64,000 bases of DNA, from positions 109,752-173,751 of the forward strand of contig JBJEUF010000060.1 in the NCBI GenBank assembly GCA_051883695.1, read 5' to 3'. Below the pieces are notes generated by a model, which searched no databases, was not told where the DNA came from, and saw nothing but the letters and a program-made list of their open reading frames with translations. The stretch's first letter is position 1, and every line of letters starts with the position of its first letter. The translations under genes and the position numbers were made by a program. Origin of the DNA: UBA11524 sp051883695. Its GTDB lineage: Bacteria > Bacillota > Clostridia > Christensenellales > Aristaeellaceae. This document shows positions 1 to 8,756 of this stretch, one piece after another.

Positions 1-1575
1 CGAAACGGACAGCTCGTCAATCCCGATGGCCAGAAAGGTCGGCAGCATGGTCAGGTCGGCGCCCAATTCGCCGCAGATCCCGATCCAGATGCCCGCCCTG
101 TGCGCCGCATCCGCCGCCATTTTCACCGCGCGGAGCAGCGCCGGGTGGTGGGGATCGTAGAATTTGCCCAGATCGTTCGCCTGCCTGTCGCAGGCCAGGA
201 TGTACTGGGTGAGGTCGTTGGTGCCCACCGAGAAGAAATCGACCTCCCGCGCCAGCTCCTCCGCGACAAGAACGGCTGCGGGCGTTTCGATCATCACGCC
301 GATCTCGGTTTCCCGGTTGAAGGGAATCCCCTCCATCTCCAGCTCCGCCATCACCTTCTGGCACGCCCGGCGGCACTCCCGCACCTCCCAGACGGAGGTA
401 ATCATCGGGAACATGATCGCCACGCGCCCGTAGGCGGAAGCGCGGTACAGCGCCCGCAGCTGCGCCCGGAACACCTCCGGCCGGTTCAGGCAGATGCGGA
501 TGGCCCGCTCGCCCAGCGCCGGGTTTTCCTCTCTTTTCAGCCTGAAATAGCTGACCTTCTTGTCCGCGCCGATGTCCAGTGTGCGGATGATGACCCGCCT
601 GCCGTCCATGGCAGCCACAACGCGCCGGTAGGCTTCAAACTGGGTTTCCTCGCTGGGCGGCGCATCCGACGCCAGATACAGGAATTCCGAGCGGAACAGG
701 CCGATGCCCTGCGCGTCGCTGGCCAGTACCGCCGCCACATCCTCGGGCGAACCGATGTTGCAGCACACATCCACCCGCTTGCCGTCCAGCGTCACATCCT
801 CCTGCCCGCGCATGGTCCGGTACAGGGCGTTCATCTCCTGCTGCCGGGCCTCCTTCTCCCGGAAAACCGCCAGCGTCAGCTCGTCCGGCTCGATCACCAC
901 GCTGCCGGTTTCGCCGTCCACATAGGCCAGCCGACCGGCATATTCCTCCTTCAGCGCATCGCCCAGACCGCACACCGCCGGAATGCCCATCATCCGCGCC
1001 AGGATCGCCGTATGGCCTGTGCCGGAGCCCTCCCGGGTGATAAAGCCAAGGATTCTGCTCTTGTCCAGCTGAACCGTCTCGCTGGGCGCCAGGTCATCCG
1101 CCGCGACGATGACGGGCGTTGCCGAGTCAATGCCGCCCTCCGTCACGCCCATGAGGTTGTTGAGGATGCGCCGGGACACATCGCGGATATCCGCCGCGCG
1201 GGCCCGGAGGTACGCATCGTCCATCGCCGCAAACATGTCCGCGAACCGCTCTCCGGCCGTCTGCACGGCATATTCCGCACAGCAGCCCTCCGCGGCCATC
1301 GTCTCATGGATGCAGGCAACGAAGTCCTCATCCTCCACGAACAGGCAGTGGGTCTCGAACAGGACGGCGGATTCCTCGCCCGTTTCGGCCCGACAGCGCT
1401 CCGCCAGACGCTGCAGCTGCGCGACGGCCTTGTCCTGCGCGTCCCGCAGGCGCGCAAGCTCCGCCGCCTGATCCGCCGCAGCCGTTTTTGCCACGGCCAT
1501 GCTCTGCCGCCGGATGAAGTACACCGGCCCCTTCACCACGCCCTTGGATACGCCCTTTCCCTGCATGAGAATCAT
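1..1575 (-). CDS. ptsI: PTS enzyme I (phosphoenolpyruvate-protein phosphotransferase), 3' end cut by window edge
   Basis: Cytoplasmic enzyme I takes phosphate from PEP and passes it to HPr, the first step of all PTS sugar uptake. Translating the minus strand from ATG 1575 gives 525 codons that run off the window, about 90% of a usual enzyme I of roughly 570 residues. The swivelling-domain histidine lies near residue 188 in a GSGTGHTAILAR context. The PEP-binding barrel follows, with FRSEFLY, RTLDIGADK, PMI and GICGELG motifs. A GGAAGG ribosome site lies 8 nt upstream. The gene follows the fused EIIABC by 39 bp, so the two are probably cotranscribed. No HPr gene is in view. Identification is firm; the missing C-terminus lies left of position 1. 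Confidence 0.93.
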   Translation of the reverse strand, partial: MILMQGKGVSKGVVKGPVYFIRRQSMAVAKTAAADQAAELARLRDAQDKAVAQLQRLAERCRAETGEESAVLFETHCLFVEDEDFVACIHETMAAEGCCAEYAVQTAGERFADMFAAMDDAYLRARAADIRDVSRRILNNLMGVTEGGIDSATPVIVAADDLAPSETVQLDKSRILGFITREGSGTGHTAILARMMGIPAVCGLGDALKEEYAGRLAYVDGETGSVVIEPDELTLAVFREKEARQQEMNALYRTMRGQEDVTLDGKRVDVCCNIGSPEDVAAVLASDAQGIGLFRSEFLYLASDAPPSEETQFEAYRRVVAAMDGRRVIIRTLDIGADKKVSYFRLKREENPALGERAIRICLNRPEVFRAQLRALYRASAYGRVAIMFPMITSVWEVRECRRACQKVMAELEMEGIPFNRETEIGVMIETPAAVLVAEELAREVDFFSVGTNDLTQYILACDRQANDLGKFYDPHHPALLRAVKMAADAAHRAGIWIGICGELGADLTMLPTFLAIGIDELSVS

Positions 1576-1614
1576 TCTGATATCCTTCCCGCAGGCACGT
1601 CCCTGCTGCGATCA

Positions 1615-3756
1615 TCACAGAATATCGTTGATATCGGACTTCAGGACATCCGCCTTCGGGCCATAGATCGCCTGAACCCCATCTCCCCTGACGAGCAGCC
1701 CCATCGCGCCCTCGCGCTTCCACTGCTCCGGCCCGGCAACCCTTCCGGCATCCCGCACCGTCACGCGCAGCCGGGTCATGCAGGCGTCCACCAGCACGAT
1801 GTTGTCTCTGCCGCCCAGCAGCGCGATGATGCTTTCCGCCTGCGAGGGGCTCTGCGGCGGCACGGCAGCCTGACGCGGCTCCGCATGATCTCCGTCGGCG
1901 ACGTCGCTGTAGTTGCCCATCCGTCCCGGCGTGGCATACCGGAAGCGTCCGATCATGAACCAGGCGATGCCGTAGCCGATGCCGAAGAACAGGATGCAGG
2001 CTATGACGTAGTTGATGATGTCCCCGCCCAGCCCGGCCCGGAGGCTCATGGGCACCCGGGTGAGGAACTCCAGATTGCCAAAGGAATGCAGCCGCAGCGG
2101 CACAATGCCCGCCAGCGCGAAGGCGCAGCCCTGCAAAAGCGCGTACACAATATACAGCGGCAGCGCGCAGAACATGAACATGTACTCAATCGGCTCCGTC
2201 ACGCCGGTGAGGAACACCGCCACCGCCGCCGAGAGGAACATGGAGCGGTACGCCCTGCGGCGCTGCGGCTCCACGCGCCGGTACATCGCCAGCGCCACGC
2301 CCAGCAGCAAGCCGGAGGAACCGATCATCTGTCCCACCTTGAAGCGTGCGGGAATCACCGTTGCCATCAGCTGCTGCGCGCCGGTCAGATCGCCCGCATT
2401 CCGGAGGTTGATCAGATCGGTCACCCATGCCAGCCACAACGGATCCTGCCCATAGACCATCGTCCCTGCCGCAGCGCCGGTCTGGATCAGATATTCGCCG
2501 CCGAAGGAGGTGTAGTTCATGGGGATGGTCAGCATATGGTGCAAGCCGAAGGGCAGCAGCAGACGTTCCAGCGTGCCGTAGATAAAGGGAGCCAGCACGG
2601 GCGAGGTCTCCGCCGATCCGGCAATCCACACGCCAAAGGCATTGATGCCCGACTGGATCACCGGCCAGATCACCGCCAGGATCAGCGAGATGACCGCCGA
2701 GTACACGATCACCATCAGCGGCACAAAGCGCTTGCCGTTGAAGAAGGCCAGCGCATCGGGCAGACGGCGGAAATTGTAATACCGGTTGTACACCGCGCCG
2801 CCCACAAAGCCCGAGATGATGCCGACGAACACGCCCATGTTCAGCGCCGGACGTCCCAGGATATCCGTAAAGTAGCTCGCCACCGGCAGCTCCTGCCCGA
2901 ACAGGCTGCGCACCGTTGTGCCCTCCTGCGTCAGCATATCGCCCGTCACGCCGAACACCGCGCCGGTGATGCAGTTGATGAGCAGGAACGCGATCACCGC
3001 CGCAAACGCGCCGCCTGCGCGATCCTTCGCCCAGCTGCCGCCGATGGACGCCGCAAAGAGGATGTGCAGATTGCCGATGATCGCCCAGCCGATCTGCTCC
3101 ATCGTTGCGCCGACGGTCATCACCAGCGGCACCTGCGCCCCTGCCATCTGGATCAGCTTGCCGATGGAAAGCACCAGACCCGCGGCGGGCATCACGGCGA
3201 TCACCGCCATGAGCACCTTGCCCAGCTTTTGCAGGAAATCAAAGCTCCCGCGCGGCTTGCGTTCCGCTTCTTCCGGCTTTGGCGCGTCCGAGGGCCGGGC
3301 TTCGCGCAGCGTCAGGAGCGGGCTCTCACCCGCCCTCACAAGGCCGCTGGCCGGCATGATCCCGCAGCCCTGCGCGCCATCGCAGAGGATGACCGGCGTG
3401 ATGGTGCTCAGGCCCCTTGCACGCAGGAATTCGAGGTCGATTTCCGCCACCGGATCGCCGGCCCGGACGCGGTCTCCGGCCCTGACCAGCGGTTTGAAGC
3501 CCTCGCCCTTCAAATTGACGGTATCCAGCCCCACATGCACCAGCACCTCCAGATCGTCCTCCGAGGTGAAGCCATAGGCATGGAGCGTCTCCGCCACGGT
3601 GGAAACCACGCCGTTCACGGGGCTGAGCAGCCGTCCGTCCGATGGAAGGATCGCTGCGCCATCCCCCAGCACCCGCTGGGAAAATACCTCATCCGGCACC
3701 TGCTCCAGCGGAACGGCCCGTCCGCTCATGGGTGCGATGATCTGCCTGCCCTTCAT
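1615..3756 (-). CDS. PTS glucose/GlcNAc-family transporter, fused EIIA-EIIC-EIIB
   Basis: Membrane permease that phosphorylates a sugar, probably a hexose or amino sugar, as it imports it. The 713-residue protein begins with a Glc-type EIIA domain (about 1-150) with conserved histidines at 59 and 74 (VLVHVGLDTV). A linker is followed by a multi-span EIIC (about 190-570) with an FGLHHM motif, and then a C-terminal EIIB whose phosphocysteine is about residue 659 (VDACMTRLRV). The A-C-B order is less usual than C-B-A or B-C-A in this family. A start 9 codons upstream is possible, but GGGGGAGG stands 6 nt before ATG 3756, so I use that. Substrate cannot be assigned from sequence alone. Confidence 0.9.
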   Translation of the reverse strand: MKGRQIIAPMSGRAVPLEQVPDEVFSQRVLGDGAAILPSDGRLLSPVNGVVSTVAETLHAYGFTSEDDLEVLVHVGLDTVNLKGEGFKPLVRAGDRVRAGDPVAEIDLEFLRARGLSTITPVILCDGAQGCGIMPASGLVRAGESPLLTLREARPSDAPKPEEAERKPRGSFDFLQKLGKVLMAVIAVMPAAGLVLSIGKLIQMAGAQVPLVMTVGATMEQIGWAIIGNLHILFAASIGGSWAKDRAGGAFAAVIAFLLINCITGAVFGVTGDMLTQEGTTVRSLFGQELPVASYFTDILGRPALNMGVFVGIISGFVGGAVYNRYYNFRRLPDALAFFNGKRFVPLMVIVYSAVISLILAVIWPVIQSGINAFGVWIAGSAETSPVLAPFIYGTLERLLLPFGLHHMLTIPMNYTSFGGEYLIQTGAAAGTMVYGQDPLWLAWVTDLINLRNAGDLTGAQQLMATVIPARFKVGQMIGSSGLLLGVALAMYRRVEPQRRRAYRSMFLSAAVAVFLTGVTEPIEYMFMFCALPLYIVYALLQGCAFALAGIVPLRLHSFGNLEFLTRVPMSLRAGLGGDIINYVIACILFFGIGYGIAWFMIGRFRYATPGRMGNYSDVADGDHAEPRQAAVPPQSPSQAESIIALLGGRDNIVLVDACMTRLRVTVRDAGRVAGPEQWKREGAMGLLVRGDGVQAIYGPKADVLKSDINDIL

Positions 3757-3840
3757 CCTGATCCTCCCCCTGCATTTCCGCATGATCGCGCTGTTTCCCT
3801 TCTACTGTTTCCAGCGTGCGCGTTCATCATCCGTGCAAAG

Positions 3841-3880
3841 CGAGAAAACCGTCCCGGCGCTGTTTGCAGCCGGAACGGTT
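3841..3880 (-). terminator. Rho-independent terminator of the polysaccharide operon
   Basis: An 11-bp stem (3848-3858 with 3869-3879, one G-U pair) with a 10-nt loop is followed on the minus strand by TTTTCTCG. It sits 21 bp past the fkp stop codon and before the PTS genes, so it probably ends the long upstream operon. I see no clear promoter between it and the EIIABC start. Confidence 0.7.
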
Positions 3881-3900
3881 CGATGTCATTGGTCGGAATA

Positions 3901-6798
3901 TCAGATCAGCTCGCAGCGCCAGACGCAGGCGCCGCTGTCCTGGAACACCTCCCAGAGGCGCTCCTGCAGCATTTGCGAGGTCACGCCTTTTTTCAGCACG
4001 ACCTGCAGGAAGCCGCCGCCGCCCGCGCCGCAGATCATTCTGCCGTCGATCAGGTCGTCGACGACGCGGAACATTGTGTCGATGCAGGTGTTGGTACAGC
4101 CCGCGTCCAGGCGCTTGCTCTGCTCCCAGTGATCGCTGAGCAGACGGGCAAAGCCGTCGATGTCGCCCTGCTCCAGCGCGTCCCGCATCCTGAGCGCAAG
4201 GCGCTGTATCTCCTCCAGCGCCGACAGCACATCCGGTTTTGCGGCAAGGTAGCTGCCGACCACCTCCCGCAGCAGATTGCGGGCCAGACGTCGCTGCCCG
4301 GTGTAGATCAGGCAGAAGCGTTCCTTCAGCTCCCGCAGGGCCGCGTCCGGAATGCGCAGCGGCGTACATACGATTTGCTGATGCAATCCCGCCTGCGCCG
4401 TGATCAGCTTGACGCCCGGCGTCAGGCCGCCCACCTGATCCTGCCAGCCACCGCCGGTGGACATGAGCTGCTCCATGCACAGCACGCGGCTGTAAATCTC
4501 CTCCGCAGAAGCCTCGCGCCCCAGAAAACGCAGGATCGCCCGGACGCACGCCGCCGCCAGAATGGAGGACGTTCCCAGCCCGCTGCCGCGCGGAATCCCC
4601 CTGACCTGGGTGGACAGATACACCCCGCCGCCAAGGCCCGCGGTGATCTCCGCAACCGACAGCGCCTGCCGGTACGGGATCACCCCGCAGACAATCAGCG
4701 CCGCCTTGTGCAGCGCAAAGGGATCATGAGGATTGCTGCAGTCCTGCAGCTGCGCCAGGTCCTCAAAGGCCCGATAGGAACCGTTGTCCGCGCTGGTGAG
4801 GATGATCTTCCCCGTTTCAGCCCGGCGTACCACCGCTTCCACCGGCAGCTCCCCGTTCAGGGAAACCGCCGCATTCAGCACAATGCCGCCATGCTCCATG
4901 CAATAGGGCGGCGTATCGCTCCAGCCGCCGCCCCAGTTGACGCGCACCGGCAGCCGCACCGTCACCTCGTCCTCAACGATTCGCGCGTTCTCCGACCACC
5001 CGATGCCGCCCACCGCTGCATCAAGCACGGCGCTGCGGATCGCAGAAAAGCATTCCGCTTCATAGGCTTCCTTCCCGGTCAGCATGGCCAGGGCGTGGTA
5101 GATTCGGCTCTTCCCGCTGAACTGGGACAAATCGCGCTCGTTCAGGGCTTCCGCTTCATGCACGAGCATCCATTCCGCCCGCTCCGTGAGCGCGCCGCGA
5201 AATACGCCGATCGCCTCCGACAGCGGCTCCCGCGCATCAATCGCTGCCATCAGGCTTTGCACCTTGATCCTGTCATCCAGCCGCGCCTGCCAGTCGAGGA
5301 TCGCCGCCGCGTCCGCCTGCGCAAAGCTGTCGCGCAGGGACAGGCAGTCCACACCGCCCGGGAACCCCGCCGCACAGGCCTGCAGGGTCGCGTCCACCGC
5401 CTCGCGGATGCTGTCGCGAACCGGGTACAGCGGCGCATCCCACAGCGCCGTCGGCAGATGTCTGCCAAGCACCGCAGCTTCCTTGGGATTGTCCACCACG
5501 CCGTACATCCGGACGACAAAGCGGCCGTCCCGCAGCTTCAGGCCATGGAGTACCGTCCCGGCCGGAATGTGCTGCCCCTCAAGCGTCACGCCGGAGATGA
5601 TGCAGCCCTCGCCCACGACCGTATCCCGGTGAATGCAGCTATCCTCCACATAGGCGCCCCTGCCGATCGTGGCGCGCCGGGAGATATAGCTGTTGCCGGC
5701 CGCGAAGTCCGGACAGGGACGATTGCAGTTCACGCGCCGGCTCCAGCCCAGAAAGCTGTAGTCAGCCACGCGCTCCGCCATCAGGCCGCGCAGCTCGGCG
5801 CTGGTGCCAAAGTGGATGAAGGAAGCCGGAGACAGGCGAATCAGCTTCATCCGATAGGGGCGCAGCGCCTCCCAGAGCAGTGTCCTCGCGTTGCGCAGCT
5901 CCGGCGTGAAGTCCCCCTCCGGCTTCTCCCGATAGAACTTTTCCAGCGTCGCATCCCCGGACAGCGGATATTGGAAATCCGCATAGAAGGACAGCCGCGT
6001 GCGCTCATTGACCAGCGCGGCATATTTCTCCGGCGTGTCTATCAGCGCCCAGAGGCTTTCGAGCATGTTCGCATCGAAGATCACCGCGCCGGTGTCGATG
6101 TCCACATTGTCCCTTGCGTCCACCGCGCCGCACTGCCTGAGGGTCTCCTCGCTCTGCTTGTGCAGGAAGGAATGCACCCGATCCCCGTCGCCCCTGAGAT
6201 AGACACCGTGGTTTTTGCCGGTACGCACGTTCTCCTTGATGGACAGCGCCGCCGCGCCGACCGAATAGAAATCAATCTGCAAAGGATTGAACAGCAGCAG
6301 CACATCGCCGGAGCAGATCAGCATCCCCTCCGTCATGCGCGCCGCAACGCCGCTCATACCGATGATGAATTCATCAAAGAGCGTGGAGCGCCGCCCGTCC
6401 GGCAGCATCCTGGGCACGGGCGAAAAGAGCTTGCCGCAGGCAGAATACTGCGGCACGCGCTTGCTGTCGCCGCCGGAATGGATGACAAGCAGCCGCCTGC
6501 CCCGGAAGGTGCCGTTCTGCTCGTGCACATGGCGCAGCGCGCCGAGGGTCGCGCCGCCGCTGCCGATGCGCAATCCGTCCGGGTCCGGAAGGACGGCATA
6601 ACGCGTCCGCGCAGGCAAGTGACCGTCGCGCAGACGGCGGGCGATCTGCTCCCGGTAAACGCCCGCCTGCTCCTCATTGGAGGCCGTGAGGATCACGTCA
6701 TCCCACACCGGCTGTCCTCCGGCAAGCGTCCGGACATGCGTTGTCCATGCATCCTGATAGGACTGCTGCTGGAACAGAGATGCAAACTGATTCGCCAT
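3901..6798 (-). CDS. fkp: Bifunctional L-fucokinase / L-fucose-1-phosphate guanylyltransferase
   Basis: Cytoplasmic salvage enzyme: L-fucose is phosphorylated by a GHMP kinase domain and then joined to GTP to give GDP-L-fucose. The 965-residue length matches Bacteroides-type Fkp (about 950). The N-terminal pyrophosphorylase half has GSGGATLGAL near residue 80, and a left-handed-helix-like region follows. The C-terminal kinase has GIPRGSGLGTSS near residue 735 and a GAGGGGFL motif near the end. Start ATG 6798 has GAGGA 6 nt upstream; an in-frame extension of 32 codons overlaps rfbB and is rejected. It is the last gene of the polysaccharide operon, 11 bp after rfbB. No evident fucosyltransferase can be named among the neighbours. 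A related heptose-activating role is possible but less likely at this length. Confidence 0.85.
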   Translation of the reverse strand: MANQFASLFQQQSYQDAWTTHVRTLAGGQPVWDDVILTASNEEQAGVYREQIARRLRDGHLPARTRYAVLPDPDGLRIGSGGATLGALRHVHEQNGTFRGRRLLVIHSGGDSKRVPQYSACGKLFSPVPRMLPDGRRSTLFDEFIIGMSGVAARMTEGMLICSGDVLLLFNPLQIDFYSVGAAALSIKENVRTGKNHGVYLRGDGDRVHSFLHKQSEETLRQCGAVDARDNVDIDTGAVIFDANMLESLWALIDTPEKYAALVNERTRLSFYADFQYPLSGDATLEKFYREKPEGDFTPELRNARTLLWEALRPYRMKLIRLSPASFIHFGTSAELRGLMAERVADYSFLGWSRRVNCNRPCPDFAAGNSYISRRATIGRGAYVEDSCIHRDTVVGEGCIISGVTLEGQHIPAGTVLHGLKLRDGRFVVRMYGVVDNPKEAAVLGRHLPTALWDAPLYPVRDSIREAVDATLQACAAGFPGGVDCLSLRDSFAQADAAAILDWQARLDDRIKVQSLMAAIDAREPLSEAIGVFRGALTERAEWMLVHEAEALNERDLSQFSGKSRIYHALAMLTGKEAYEAECFSAIRSAVLDAAVGGIGWSENARIVEDEVTVRLPVRVNWGGGWSDTPPYCMEHGGIVLNAAVSLNGELPVEAVVRRAETGKIILTSADNGSYRAFEDLAQLQDCSNPHDPFALHKAALIVCGVIPYRQALSVAEITAGLGGGVYLSTQVRGIPRGSGLGTSSILAAACVRAILRFLGREASAEEIYSRVLCMEQLMSTGGGWQDQVGGLTPGVKLITAQAGLHQQIVCTPLRIPDAALRELKERFCLIYTGQRRLARNLLREVVGSYLAAKPDVLSALEEIQRLALRMRDALEQGDIDGFARLLSDHWEQSKRLDAGCTNTCIDTMFRVVDDLIDGRMICGAGGGGFLQVVLKKGVTSQMLQERLWEVFQDSGACVWRCELI

Positions 6799-6809
6799 AA
6801 GCCGTCCTC

Positions 6810-7850
6810 TCAATCCTTCGGTGCGCCTGACAGCGCTGCTCCGTACATCCTTTCGGCATAGCGCTGGTATTCCCCGGAGATGATGTCCTCCCACCAGGCG
6901 CGATTCTCCAGATACCAGCGGATGGTGCGGCGGATGCCGTCCTCGAATCCTGTTTCCGGCAGCCAGCCCAGCTCATTGCGGATCTTTGTCGGGTCGATGG
7001 CATAGCGCCGGTCATGCCCCTTGCGATCCGCCACAAAGCGGATCAGGCTCTCGGGCTTGCCCAGCTCGCGGCAGATCAGCCGCACAATGTCGATGTTCGC
7101 CCTCTCGTTGTGTCCGCCGACGTTGTAGACCTCGCCCACCCGGCCCCGGTGCAGGATCAGGTCGATCGCCCGGCAGTGATCCTCCACATAGAGCCAGTCC
7201 CGGACATTTTCACCCGTGCCGTAGACGGGCAGGGGCTTGTCCGCAAGGGCGTTGGCGATCATCAGCGGGATCAGCTTTTCCGGGAACTGGCAGGGGCCAT
7301 AGTTGTTGGAGCAGCGGCTGATGGTCACCGGCAGCCCATAGGTGCGGTGATAGGCCAGCACCAGCAGATCGGCGCCGGCCTTGGAGGCGGAATAGGGGCT
7401 GGAGGTGTGGATGGGCGTGTCCTCGGTGAAGAACAGATCGGGGCGATCCAGCGGCAGATCACCGTACACCTCGTCGGTAGACACCTGATGATAGCGGGCG
7501 ACGCCGTATTTCCGGCAGGCGTCCAGCAGCGTCTGGGTGCCCAGCACATTTGTGCGGAGGAATACGCCGGGGTCCTCGATGGAACGGTCCACATGGCTCT
7601 CGGCGGCGAAATTCACCACCGTGTCCGGCCCTTCCTCCTCAAAGAGGCGGAACACCAACGTCCGGTCGCAGATATCGCCCCGCACAAAGCGGAAGCGGGG
7701 ATCCGCCATCGCGGCCTTCAGCGTGGACAGATTGCCCGCGTAGGTCAGCTTGTCCAGACAGATCACGCGGCAGTCCGGGTTCTTTCCGAGCAGGTAGTAG
7801 ATAAAGCGGCTGCCGATGAAGCCTGCGCCGCCCGTCACGATGATCGTCAT
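6810..7850 (-). CDS. rfbB: dTDP-glucose 4,6-dehydratase
   Basis: Cytoplasmic short-chain dehydrogenase/reductase that turns dTDP-glucose into dTDP-4-keto-6-deoxyglucose. The 346-residue protein has the NAD-binding GGAGFIG motif at residues 7-13, a STDEVYGDL motif, and YSASKAGAD with the catalytic Tyr-Lys pair near residue 153. A SCSNNYGP motif, typical of the family, follows. It starts directly after the rfbA stop (TGAATG), with the GGAGGA ribosome site inside the end of rfbA, so the two are translationally linked. Its product can feed RfbC, encoded at the far end of the locus, or the sugar aminotransferase two genes upstream. Confidence 0.96.
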   Translation of the reverse strand: MTIIVTGGAGFIGSRFIYYLLGKNPDCRVICLDKLTYAGNLSTLKAAMADPRFRFVRGDICDRTLVFRLFEEEGPDTVVNFAAESHVDRSIEDPGVFLRTNVLGTQTLLDACRKYGVARYHQVSTDEVYGDLPLDRPDLFFTEDTPIHTSSPYSASKAGADLLVLAYHRTYGLPVTISRCSNNYGPCQFPEKLIPLMIANALADKPLPVYGTGENVRDWLYVEDHCRAIDLILHRGRVGEVYNVGGHNERANIDIVRLICRELGKPESLIRFVADRKGHDRRYAIDPTKIRNELGWLPETGFEDGIRRTIRWYLENRAWWEDIISGEYQRYAERMYGAALSGAPKD

Positions 7851-8723
7851 TCAGCCTTCCTCCTTCGACAGGGAAATAAGGTATTGTCCGTAATCGGTCA
7901 TTTTCAGGCCTTCGCCGATAGCCCGGAGCTGCTGCGCGGTGATGAAGCCGCGCCGCCAGGCGATCTCCTCGATGCAGGAAATGTAGAACCCCTGACGCGT
8001 CTGCACCGCCTCCACAAACATGGAGGCCTTCAGCATACCCTCCGGCGTGCCGGTGTCCAGCCACGTCATGCCGCGGCCCAGCAGCACCACGTTCAGCTCG
8101 TTCATCGCCAGATAGGCGTTGTTGATCGCCGTGATTTCGATCTCCCCGCGCGCGGAGGGCTGCACATGCCCGGCCAGCTCCACGACCCGGTTGTCGTAGA
8201 AGTACAGGCCCGGCACAGCGTAGTTGGATTTGGGGTGCTCCGGCTTTTCCTCAATGGAAACGACCTTGCGCGCCTGGTCGAATTCCACCACGCCAAAGGC
8301 CCGCGCGTCCTTCACCGGATAACCGAAGATCGTCGCACCCACGGTGTTCTCCATCGCCCGGCGCAGCACGCGGGTCATATCCTGCCCGTAGAAAACGTTG
8401 TCGCCAAGAATCAGGCACACGCTGTCGCTGCCGATGAAGTCCGCACCGAGAATGAACGCGTCTGCCAGACCGCGGGGCGTTTCCTGCACCGCGTAGGACA
8501 GGCGGATGCCGATCCGGCTGCCGTCCCCCAGCAGACGCTCATACACAGGCGTGTCCTCCGGGGTGGAGATGAGCAGAATCTCGCTGATGCCCGCCAGCAG
8601 CAGCGTGGAGAGCGGGTAGTAGATCATCGGCTTGTCGTAGATGGGCAGCAGCTGTTTGGAAACCGCCTTTGTCATGGGATACAGCCGCGTACCCCTGCCG
8701 CCTGCCAGGATGATGCCCTTCAT
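7851..8723 (-). CDS. rfbA: Glucose-1-phosphate thymidylyltransferase
   Basis: Makes dTDP-glucose from dTTP and glucose-1-phosphate, the entry step to dTDP-6-deoxy sugars. The protein (290 residues from ATG 8723) carries the nucleotide-binding GGRGTRLYPMT motif at the N-terminus, a KPMIYYPLS motif and LGDNVFYG, all typical of RmlA. A GTG three codons upstream is in frame, but AGAGGAG lies only 1 nt before it and 10 nt before ATG 8723, which decides the start. It is followed immediately by rfbB. Confidence 0.96.
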   Translation of the reverse strand: MKGIILAGGRGTRLYPMTKAVSKQLLPIYDKPMIYYPLSTLLLAGISEILLISTPEDTPVYERLLGDGSRIGIRLSYAVQETPRGLADAFILGADFIGSDSVCLILGDNVFYGQDMTRVLRRAMENTVGATIFGYPVKDARAFGVVEFDQARKVVSIEEKPEHPKSNYAVPGLYFYDNRVVELAGHVQPSARGEIEITAINNAYLAMNELNVVLLGRGMTWLDTGTPEGMLKASMFVEAVQTRQGFYISCIEEIAWRRGFITAQQLRAIGEGLKMTDYGQYLISLSKEEG

Positions 8724-8756
8724 GGCATTCACGCTCCTCTCATCGTCCGGCGCACC

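Noticed and set aside
100..6861. Very long open frame on the plus strand opposite the PTS and fkp genes
   Set aside because: It is antisense to three clear genes, rich in Arg, His and Gln, and has no family features. Such mirror frames are common in GC-rich genes. The same applies to long plus frames at 7014-9974, 31026-35282 and 45105-48770.
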